Origin: JAURFX01 sp038125265
Lineage (GTDB): Bacteria; Pseudomonadota; Gammaproteobacteria; Steroidobacterales; Rariloculaceae
NCBI GenBank assembly: GCA_038125265.1
Contig: JAYPDM010000019.1
Span: 1 to 21,716, forward strand
Length of the DNA stretch: 21,716 nucleotides
Direction of reading: 5' to 3'
Positions within the stretch are counted from its first letter, which is position 1, and every line of letters begins with the position of its first letter. The position numbers were made by a program, and so were the translations under genes. Positions 16,190 to 21,716 of the stretch are shown here, piece by piece. Under the pieces are notes generated by a model. It did not search any database, was not told where the DNA came from, and was given only the letters and a program-made list of their open reading frames with translations.

Positions 16190-16522
16190 TTAGCCCATAG
16201 ACCTCATTTGTCTACCTGCAAGTATATGAAAATGAAGATGAAAAACGGTCTGTCCGCCCTGCTCCCCAATATTGGTAACAAGTCTAAACTCCTCTATACT
16301 CTCTTGGCTAGTTATTTTTTGTACTGCCTGGCTTATATGAGAAAAAACCTCAGGTGTGCATTTACTATCTTTGACTGATGCGCAGTGTATTTTTGGGATG
16401 ACTAAAATATGCTTCGGTGCCACCGGAGCGATATCCTTAAATGCCAATACATGGGTGTCCTCATAAACCTTATCAGAGGGGATCTCGCCAGCAACAATCT
16501 TACAAAAGATACAGTCTTTCAT
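16190..16522 (-). CDS. hinT: HIT-family nucleotide hydrolase HinT
   Basis: A 110-residue histidine-triad protein. The N-terminus CIFCKIVAGEIPS, the middle APVAPKHILVIPKIH and the triad HLHFH (His95, His97, His99) identify the Hint branch, which hydrolyses purine nucleoside phosphoramidates in the cytoplasm. Its ATG follows the recR TAA directly (TAAATG), with GAGGAAGGA inside the recR end as ribosome site, so translation is probably coupled. Placement between recR and a peptidase is not a functional link that I know of. Confidence 0.95.
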   Translation of the reverse strand: MKDCIFCKIVAGEIPSDKVYEDTHVLAFKDIAPVAPKHILVIPKIHCASVKDSKCTPEVFSHISQAVQKITSQESIEEFRLVTNIGEQGGQTVFHLHFHILAGRQMRSMG

Positions 16523-17134
16523 TTATCCTTCCTCAATTGAATTACGACCCAAAATGGCCCTTGAAAGGGTATTTTGATCAATGTACTCAAGCTCGCTCCC
16601 GACGGGTAGCCCAAGCGCTAAGCGTGTAGGTGAAATAGCATACTTTCTTGCAAGCACTGAGAGCATGTGTGCTGTGGCATCTCCCTCGACAGTCATGCTA
16701 GTAGCTACGATCATCTCCTCAAACTGTCCTTGAGCAAGCAAAGACTCAAGCAGTGGGATCCCAATCTCATCAGGACCGATCCCGTCAATGGGTGATAAAT
16801 GACCCATAAGAATAAAGTATTTGCCATTGTAAGCATTAGACTTCTCCATACTTACTACATCGATCGGTGACTCAACGATACATATCTTTTTCAGGTCCCT
16901 GTTTTCATCTTGACATATGCTGCAAGATTCCTCGTCAGCAAACATGCGACAAGTATTACAACTCTTAAGGCCCTCCACAGCATCCTTCAGTTTTTCTGAT
17001 AAGTACATGGCAACATCTTTTTCATGTTGCAATAATTGAAATGCAATTCGCTGAGCTGACTTGGGCCCGATGCTGGGTAGCATCTTGAGTGCATCAATCA
17101 AATCATTTAATTTTTTTGATGCAAATTGGGCCAT
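16523..17134 (-). CDS. recR: Recombination mediator RecR
   Basis: A 203-residue protein, E. coli 201. Order: helix-hairpin-helix MLPSIGPKSAQRIAFQLLQ near residues 18-36, a four-Cys zinc module CNTCRMFADEESCSIC near 57-72, then a Toprim domain with ICIVESPIDV and the loop YFILMGHLSPIDGIGPDE, and a C-terminal Walker B-like region LALGLPVGSELEY. RecR works with RecO and RecF to load RecA at gaps. The start overlaps the ybaB stop by one base (TAATG). The dnaX-ybaB-recR order is conserved across bacteria. Confidence 0.97.
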   Translation of the reverse strand: MAQFASKKLNDLIDALKMLPSIGPKSAQRIAFQLLQHEKDVAMYLSEKLKDAVEGLKSCNTCRMFADEESCSICQDENRDLKKICIVESPIDVVSMEKSNAYNGKYFILMGHLSPIDGIGPDEIGIPLLESLLAQGQFEEMIVATSMTVEGDATAHMLSVLARKYAISPTRLALGLPVGSELEYIDQNTLSRAILGRNSIEEG

Positions 17135-17445
17135 TAAAGACCTAGGCCTGGAATAGACGGCATCCCTTGCTTTAGATGTGCCATTTTTTCATTAGTGGTT
17201 TTTTCAACTTTTTGAAGTCCATCGCTAAGGGCCTCTTTGATCCCCTGCTCTAATTCAAGAGTAGATAGCTCAACCTCCCGATTGATTTTCACTTCTTTTA
17301 CCTTGTAATTACATAGCAAAGTAATTTCTACATTACCGTTTAATGAAATACCAGTAACGCTTAACCTAGAGAGTTCCTTTTGCGCCTTTTTCATGCCCTT
17401 TTGCATATCTCTTGCTGTTTTCATTAAGCCCATTAAATCTTTCAT
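17134..17445 (-). CDS. ybaB: Nucleoid-associated protein YbaB/EbfC
   Basis: A 103-residue DNA-binding protein of the YbaB/EbfC family: an N-terminal helix MKDLMGLMKTARDMQKGMKK, a central beta-sheet (VTGISLNGNVEITLLCNYKVKEVKI) and a C-terminal helix ending in KMAHLKQGMPSIPGLGL. I take ATG 17445 rather than GTG 17451, because the AAGGAG site at 17456-17451 would overlap the GTG but sits 5 nt from the ATG. That site lies within the last codons of dnaX, whose TGA ends 2 bp before the ATG. Overlaps recR by one base. Confidence 0.94.
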   Translation of the reverse strand: MKDLMGLMKTARDMQKGMKKAQKELSRLSVTGISLNGNVEITLLCNYKVKEVKINREVELSTLELEQGIKEALSDGLQKVEKTTNEKMAHLKQGMPSIPGLGL

Positions 17446-17447
17446 GC

Positions 17448-19061
17448 TCACTCCTTCTCTGTATGCATTTCTATAGATTCGATCTTCGCGTCAAATTCAG
17501 CTTCAAGAAGATTAAAAAGCTCATCACTCTTTAGGTCTTCCTTAGCCATTTTGAGATTCTGATATTTCTCCTTAGCAATCTTCTTTGACACCGTATGATT
17601 TAAATCCTCTTGATTTGATTTAATTTGTGTTCTGATATTTGACCCAAAAAAATCCTGAAGCGCTAGGCCCAAAGCCCCCTCGAGATTTTCAGTATGGAGA
17701 TGCTGGTGTTTTTCCGAGATGACAAAGTTAAAAGTATTTGAATCGTAAGATTTAAGCTCAATATTTTGAGCAAATTCTAACAAGGCACCGGTGAGTGATA
17801 GCTTATTGATTAGGTCTTCCCAGTCATCAAACTTGTACGTTTTTGCAATAGTTTCAGTTTGTATTTTAGCTTCGGGTTTAGATTCATTATTTGAAACTTT
17901 AGCTAATGAATCCTTAGTTAAGGGCTTTTTTTTTATCTCTTTGGTCTCTGGGTCCTTGGATACTGGCTTGACCGGTACGGTATCTAGTTGAAATGCGATC
18001 ATCCTTATTAATGTCATCTTAAATGCCGTATCCGGGAGACGTGAGATGGGGATATCCCTTATGCCCATAAGTGCCATCTGATAAATCATTTGAATTTCTT
18101 GTCCACTCACCTTTTTTGATAATTCAAATAGTTTTTGGTCATGAGCATCTGTAAAGCTGGCTTTTGGTAGGTGCTGCATGAGCGCCATCTCCTGCATGGC
18201 TGCTGAAAAATCCTGAAGCAAAGACCTTAAATCTTTACCTGAATCTACAATCTCAATGGCTATATCGATCGCCCCTTGAAGATCTTTGTCGAAAATCGAC
18301 TGGATTAAATTAACGAGAACGTCCTTCTGGGTAACACCAATCATAGAGGTAGCGAGCTCCTCGGTGATATTTCCATTGCCAAGGGCGTTTGCCTGATCAA
18401 GCAAGCTGAGTGCATCCCTCATGCTTCCGTAGGCATGGATCGACAGAACGTTTAGGGCGGGCTCATCAATCGTAATGTTTTCTAAGTTACAAATTTTATT
18501 TATATTATTAGAAATCAATGCTTTATCTATATGTTTTAAGTTAAATTGTAAGCATCTGGAGAGAACTGTCACAGGTAGTTTTGCGGGATCAGTAGTCGCT
18601 AGAAGAAACTTTACATGTCCGGGTGGTTCTTCGAGCGTCTTAAGCAGTGCATTAAAAGAGTGCGTTGAGAGCATATGCACCTCATCAATTAGGTAGACCT
18701 TAAAGCGACCAACAGTAGGCGCATATTGTACGTTATCCAACAGCTCTCTCGTTTCATCAACCTTTGTCCTAGAGGCACCGTCTACCTCAATTAGATCAAT
18801 AAAATTACCATTTGCGATTCCCTGGCAGGCACCGCACTCATTGCATGGTTCACCGGTTACTCCCTTTTCACAGTTGAGCGCCTTGGCAAAAAGCCTTGCA
18901 ATCGTGGTCTTACCTACACCCCTGGTTCCAGAGAATAGGTACGCATGATGGAGCTTATTATTATTAAGAGAGTTTCTAAGGGCGTTGCAGATAGGCTCTT
19001 GACCGATAACATCCTCAAATTTTGCGGGTCTGTATTTCCTGGCAAGTACGGTATAACTCAT
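17448..19061 (-). CDS. dnaX: DNA polymerase III subunits tau/gamma
   Basis: A 537-residue clamp-loader subunit (E. coli tau 643). AAA+ core: YRPAKFEDVIGQ, Walker A GTRGVGKT at 45-52, a zinc module with Cys64, Cys73, Cys76 and Cys79, Walker B IDEVHML, sensor TTDPAKLPVTVLSRC, and RDALSLLDQ. Domain III runs to about residue 360, followed by a Lys/Asp/Glu-rich linker and the tau-specific C-terminal domain that contacts the helicase and polymerase. The linker is encoded by an A9G run where frameshifting would give gamma. No Shine-Dalgarno precedes the ATG; TAAAAT at 19073-19068 would start the transcript on the ATG itself, with CTGTCA at 19097-19092 as a possible -35. It heads the run dnaX-ybaB-recR-hinT-M3-LysE. 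Confidence 0.97.
   Translation of the reverse strand: MSYTVLARKYRPAKFEDVIGQEPICNALRNSLNNNKLHHAYLFSGTRGVGKTTIARLFAKALNCEKGVTGEPCNECGACQGIANGNFIDLIEVDGASRTKVDETRELLDNVQYAPTVGRFKVYLIDEVHMLSTHSFNALLKTLEEPPGHVKFLLATTDPAKLPVTVLSRCLQFNLKHIDKALISNNINKICNLENITIDEPALNVLSIHAYGSMRDALSLLDQANALGNGNITEELATSMIGVTQKDVLVNLIQSIFDKDLQGAIDIAIEIVDSGKDLRSLLQDFSAAMQEMALMQHLPKASFTDAHDQKLFELSKKVSGQEIQMIYQMALMGIRDIPISRLPDTAFKMTLIRMIAFQLDTVPVKPVSKDPETKEIKKKPLTKDSLAKVSNNESKPEAKIQTETIAKTYKFDDWEDLINKLSLTGALLEFAQNIELKSYDSNTFNFVISEKHQHLHTENLEGALGLALQDFFGSNIRTQIKSNQEDLNHTVSKKIAKEKYQNLKMAKEDLKSDELFNLLEAEFDAKIESIEMHTEKE
17881..17912 (-). repeat. Inverted repeat downstream of the dnaX slippery run
   Basis: GATTCATTA at 17881-17889 and TAATGAATC at 17904-17912 pair perfectly over 9 bp with a 14-nt loop. 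In dnaX mRNA the stem begins 12 nt after the A9G run. It could act as a stimulatory hairpin, although the stem is AT-rich and the spacer is longer than in E. coli. A smaller CCTT-AACT-AAGG hairpin sits in the spacer and competes for one base. Confidence 0.45.
17914..19061 (-). other. dnaX: Predicted gamma product of dnaX by slippage at A9G
   Basis: The minus strand reads ATA-AAA-AAA-AAG-CCC at the linker; the A9 run is 17934-17926 and the G is 17925. A -1 shift after codon 379 gives GCC-CTT-AAC-TAA, stopping at 17914 with a 382-residue product. A +1 shift gives CCT-TAA, stopping after 380 residues. E. coli makes gamma (431 residues) by -1 shifting on A-AAA-AAG, and Thermus by transcriptional slippage on A9. 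The truncation point, just after domain III, is the right place for gamma. This is inferred, not shown. Confidence 0.5.
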
Positions 19062-19067
19062 TGCATT

Positions 19068-19097
19068 ATTTTACATACATATACAATCTCATGACAG
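19068..19097 (-). promoter_or_regulatory. Predicted dnaX promoter, leaderless
   Basis: Minus strand TAAAAT (19073-19068) with CTGTCA (19097-19092) at an 18-bp spacing. The predicted start base is 19061, the A of the dnaX ATG. No ribosome-binding site is present between. Confidence 0.35.
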
Positions 19098-19110
19098 CAC
19101 CTAGATAATT

Positions 19111-19140
19111 TTGATTAGAAATATAGCTATATCTTATAAT
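19111..19140 (+). promoter_or_regulatory. Predicted promoter of tRNA-Ser
   Basis: TTGATT at 19111-19116, an 18-bp spacer, and a perfect TATAAT at 19135-19140. The predicted start near 19147 lies 5 bases before the mature tRNA 5' end, a normal distance for a tRNA gene. Confidence 0.6.
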
Positions 19141-19151
19141 TCATTATCCTT

Positions 19152-19243
19152 GGAGAGATGGCCGAGTGGTCGAAGGCGCTTGCTTGGAAAGCAAGTGTAC
19201 GGTTCATCCCGTACCGTGGGTTCGAATCCCACTCTCTCCGCCA
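19152..19243 (+). tRNA. tRNA-Ser (anticodon GGA)
   Basis: A complete class II tRNA with encoded CCA. The acceptor stem pairs GGAGAGA (19152-19158) with TCTCTCC (19233-19239), followed by discriminator G and CCA (19241-19243). The D-arm holds GCCGAGTGGTCGAAGGC. The anticodon stem CTTGC/GCAAG encloses TTGGAAA, with anticodon GGA at 19186-19188, reading UCC and UCU. The long variable arm (TACGGTTCATCCCGTA) is typical of tRNA-Ser, and the T-arm is GTGGG-TTCGAAT-CCCAC. It lies between dnaX and the serine protease gene. No remnant of an integrated element is seen next to it. Confidence 0.98.
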
Positions 19244-19271
19244 TTTATAATTTTTTGTTTATAATCTAATA

Positions 19272-20204
19272 ATGAAGATCTGGATTGTTTCTTTTGCTCT
19301 GGTCGCCTTTTCAAATATACACGCCCTTCCACTTGAGGAAATCTCAAATATTCTAGAAGAATCGACAATACGTGTTTCGATATGGAATACAGACAAGTCC
19401 CAGGAAACCCTTGATGTTTACGCTGGCGGTAGCGGAGTCATTCTAAATAAAATTGATGATGTGTATTTTATTTTAACGAATGCGCATGTAGCCCTTGAAA
19501 CGCACTGTCTAGCGAGCGAGATTGATACCTCAATCAAAACTGGGTGCAGGAACCAAGAGTATGACTATCGAACCAAATCGGTTCGGATTGATACCACAAG
19601 CTCTCAATTTGAATACATCATTGATGCCTCAGATTTTATTTATTGGGATGAGTGGGATGTTGCGATATTAAGGATTGAATCTGAAGAGAATCTCTCTCCT
19701 ATTGAGATAACGACGCATGCCTTTCCATTAATGGATATTTATGCCGGAGGATTTCCTATTGTTCTAGGAAATTATGAAATTGATTACAGAGATATCTATA
19801 TGTCCAGTGGAAACATAAACTCATATGCCAGAAACGATGAGAGTTTCAACCAGCTTGATTACTATCGGATTATACACAGCGCCCAGATTACAGGCGGCAT
19901 GAGTGGTGGACCCTTACTAAATAATGACGCAGAGCTCGTTGGCATTAATGGTCTTGTGGGGAGTGCAGAAATCTTAAGTGATGGATCAGTAGATCTTGAT
20001 AACAGTCGTTATGCCTATGCCATAGATATCAAGGATATCTATATCCTTGGCATTCAAGATAATGAATACCAAAATAATCCTGACAGTGATTTTTATCACT
20101 ATCTTCCGGATCTAGATAAAGAAGCTAACTTAGTATTTTTTAATCAACTGATAGACCAATACCCAGAGTTCGCTGATAACATCAACGCAGTATTTATTGA
20201 ATAG
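19272..20204 (+). CDS. Exported trypsin-like serine protease
   Basis: A 310-residue protein with a signal peptide (cleavage near NIHA, residue 18). It carries a chymotrypsin-fold triad: His72 in LTNAHV, Asp129 in WDVAILRI and Ser211 in GGMSGGPLLN, with the loop FPIVLGN. Unlike DegP/HtrA it has no PDZ domain; after the protease core (about residue 265) there is an acidic C-terminal tail of some 45 residues with DSDFYHYLPDLDKEANLVFF. It acts in the periplasm or outside; substrates are unknown. It starts 28 bp after tRNA-Ser. A TATAAT at 19260-19265 predicts a transcript starting at the ATG, and no Shine-Dalgarno is present. It is convergent with the EamA gene with a 6-bp gap. Confidence 0.88.
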   Translation: MKIWIVSFALVAFSNIHALPLEEISNILEESTIRVSIWNTDKSQETLDVYAGGSGVILNKIDDVYFILTNAHVALETHCLASEIDTSIKTGCRNQEYDYRTKSVRIDTTSSQFEYIIDASDFIYWDEWDVAILRIESEENLSPIEITTHAFPLMDIYAGGFPIVLGNYEIDYRDIYMSSGNINSYARNDESFNQLDYYRIIHSAQITGGMSGGPLLNNDAELVGINGLVGSAEILSDGSVDLDNSRYAYAIDIKDIYILGIQDNEYQNNPDSDFYHYLPDLDKEANLVFFNQLIDQYPEFADNINAVFIE

Positions 20205-20210
20205 AAACGC

Positions 20211-21074
20211 TTAAAGATTCTCAACGTAGACTTTACGACTCAGATAGATTCCACTGAGTGCAATGATTATAAATAGAAACTGGATAGGCGAAATCCATTC
20301 AGCAAAAAGAATCATTCCAAATATCGTGGCAGTGATTGGCTGCATTAATAGACCCACTGCACCACTGGAGGCAGAGACCCGAGGCAGCGCATAGGTTAAT
20401 AAAAATTGGCCGCCAAATTGACAGAGAAACGCGAGCGCAACTAACTCAAGAAAATCTTGTCCAGTGGGCAACCACACATTTGATTCAAAGATTGCAAACG
20501 AGAGGCCTAGTAGACCACAAAAAAAGCTTGTGAAGAAAATGACATTGATTGAGTCTTCTTGCCCCAATCTGGATAACATTAAAAGATAAACGGCATAGCA
20601 GAGAGCAGAAAATATGGATAATAAATCTCCAAAAGTCGAGTTCTCTGACAGGTGCGAAGAAAAATAAATAAGGCCAAAGACACCTATGTAGGTGATCAAG
20701 AAGTAGATAAGACTCTCTCTGCTAATCTTTTCACTAAAGAAAAGCCAGGCAAATATCAATACAAATGCCGGCGCGGTATTAACAAGGATGGTGGCATTGG
20801 CAATTGATGTGTAAACAATCCCCCAATGCCAGGATACTAAGTCCATACCGAAGGCAATCCCTGCCACCAGCGTCAATACAAAATTTTTCTTGCTCTTGAA
20901 TTTAAAGGCCTGCTTGCCATTAATATAAAAATTTAAAATGGCGATCATTGGTAATGCCAAAAACATCCTGTAGACAACTACCCATGATGGCGATAACTCA
21001 CTCCAGCGAACGAACAAGGGTGCAAGCCCAATTAAAGATGCCCCTATGAGAAGCTGAGTAAAGTTGCGATTCAC
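20211..21074 (-). CDS. EamA/DMT-family permease
   Basis: A 287-residue inner-membrane protein with about ten hydrophobic helices in two EamA repeats. Recognisable points are APLFVRWSELSPSWVVVYR at the first repeat, SIANATILVNTAPAFVLIFAW closing it, and LLTYALPRVSASSGAVGLLMQPI in the second, each typical of the drug/metabolite transporter superfamily (quoted here in shortened reading: APLFVRW, ATILVNTAPAF, GAVGLLMQPI). Substrate cannot be inferred. The start is GTG at 21074, 3 bp after the stop of the DUF885 gene, so the two are co-transcribed. No clear ribosome site. Confidence 0.92.
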   Translation of the reverse strand: MNRNFTQLLIGASLIGLAPLFVRWSELSPSWVVVYRMFLALPMIAILNFYINGKQAFKFKSKKNFVLTLVAGIAFGMDLVSWHWGIVYTSIANATILVNTAPAFVLIFAWLFFSEKISRESLIYFLITYIGVFGLIYFSSHLSENSTFGDLLSIFSALCYAVYLLMLSRLGQEDSINVIFFTSFFCGLLGLSFAIFESNVWLPTGQDFLELVALAFLCQFGGQFLLTYALPRVSASSGAVGLLMQPITATIFGMILFAEWISPIQFLFIIIALSGIYLSRKVYVENL

Positions 21075-21077
21075 AAA

Positions 21078-21716
21078 CTAGAGCTGAGCATCAATCCAAT
21101 TATTGACCGACTGACTTAAGAGATTTAAAGGCATAGCCCCATTCATAAGGATCAGCTCATGAAACTCTCTAATATCGAACTCATCACCCAGCCTTGCCTC
21201 GGCCTCCTCTCTGAGGTCAATAATTGCAAGCTGCCCCGTCTTGTAGGCAGTAGCCTGCCCCGGCCAGACAATATAACGCTCAATTTCTCTCGTAACCTCA
21301 GCCTCTGTCATGCCGGTATTTTCAATCATGTACTCGATTGCCTCCTCTCGGCTCCATCTGAAAGCATGCATGCCCGTATCGACAACAAGCCTCACCGCAC
21401 GAAACATCTCTGCCTGGAGACGTCCTAGGTCTCCCAGAGGATCATCAGCGTATATGCCCATATCGTGTTGTGCAAGATATTCTGAGTACAGAGCCCACCC
21501 CTCAACGTATGCACCAAAAGGAGATAACCTTCTTAACAATGGGACTCCCTCAATTAATTGCGAGCTCGCAATTTGAAAGTGATGGCCCGGAGCACCCTCG
21601 TGAACGAGAAGTGTTGGTAGCGTCCAACTCGGATTATCCGCAGTATTATTCTGGTTGATATAAAAAATTCCTGGCCTAGAGCCATCAAGTGCAGGGCTAT
21701 TGTAGTAGCCTCCAGG
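21078..21716 (-). CDS. DUF885 peptidase-like protein, C-terminal part
   Basis: A gene truncated by the window end: the frame is open to base 21716, so the N-terminus lies outside. The visible 212 residues include HEGAPGHH at local positions 39-46, matching the HExxPGHH metal motif of DUF885 proteins, then EGWALYSE and the C-terminal helices (GQATAYKTGQ, LREEAEARLGDEFDIREFH). DUF885 proteins are thought to be zinc peptidases. Any signal peptide is out of view. It ends 3 bp before the EamA gene start. Confidence 0.92.
   Translation of the reverse strand, partial: PGGYYNSPALDGSRPGIFYINQNNTADNPSWTLPTLLVHEGAPGHHFQIASSQLIEGVPLLRRLSPFGAYVEGWALYSEYLAQHDMGIYADDPLGDLGRLQAEMFRAVRLVVDTGMHAFRWSREEAIEYMIENTGMTEAEVTREIERYIVWPGQATAYKTGQLAIIDLREEAEARLGDEFDIREFHELILMNGAMPLNLLSQSVNNWIDAQL

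Noticed and set aside
19152..19243. tRNA-Ser as an attachment site for a mobile element
   Set aside because: No integrase, no direct repeat of the tRNA 3' end downstream in the window, and neighbouring genes look chromosomal.
1..21716. CRISPR, insertion sequence, toxin-antitoxin or defence system
   Set aside because: No regularly spaced repeats, transposase, nuclease cluster or paired small toxin genes are visible; nearly all bases are in recognised or co-oriented genes.

Overview
The window looks like chromosomal core DNA from a marine-type gammaproteobacterium with a compact, moderately AT-rich genome. The evidence is the gene content: oligoribonuclease (orn) divergent from rsgA, PEP synthase (ppsA) divergent from its regulator ppsR, a Tsp/Prc-type tail-specific protease, the dnaX-ybaB-recR cluster, and many exported lipoproteins (lipocalin, NHL-propeller protein, M3 peptidase and others). 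Genus cannot be fixed from sequence alone. Almost every base is coding. I see no insertion sequence, prophage, integrase, CRISPR array or defence system, and no gap above 300 bp.

Layout. 1-306 (+): C-terminal part of a C-factor-like short-chain dehydrogenase. 2973-307 (-): a tight operon of a haem c/FG-GAP propeller protein, a phospholipid N-methyltransferase-like protein and a Blc-like lipocalin. 3104-8763 (+): an envelope run with an NHL-propeller lipoprotein related to peptidyl-hydroxyglycine lyase, an exported metallo-beta-lactamase-fold protein, two unrecognised lipoproteins, a small membrane protein, and prc. 8760-11974: divergent ppsR (-) and ppsA (+), controlling PEP synthesis. 11958-13412: divergent orn (-) and rsgA (+), with mirror-image repeats between them. 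19061-13398 (-): dnaX-ybaB-recR-hinT, then an M3 lipoprotein peptidase and a LysE-family exporter, in one overlapping run. 19152-19243 (+): tRNA-Ser(GGA). 19272-20204 (+): an exported trypsin-like protease. 21716-20211 (-): the C-terminal part of a DUF885 protein, then an EamA-type permease.

The most notable points are three. (1) dnaX carries an A9G slippery run near codon 379 with stops in both alternative frames within four codons, and an inverted repeat just downstream; this is the arrangement that makes the short gamma clamp-loader subunit in other bacteria. (2) Several genes that begin transcription units (dnaX, rsgA, the serine protease, and nearly prc, orn and ppsA) have no Shine-Dalgarno but have a TATAAT-like hexamer placed so that transcription would start on or a few bases before the start codon, suggesting leaderless mRNAs. 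(3) All five convergent gene pairs overlap, abut or leave only 6 bp, so ordinary intergenic terminators are absent. No clearly new multi-gene system was found; the best candidates for unknown biology are the haem/FG-GAP-methyltransferase-lipocalin operon and the NHL/MBL/lipoprotein run upstream of prc.
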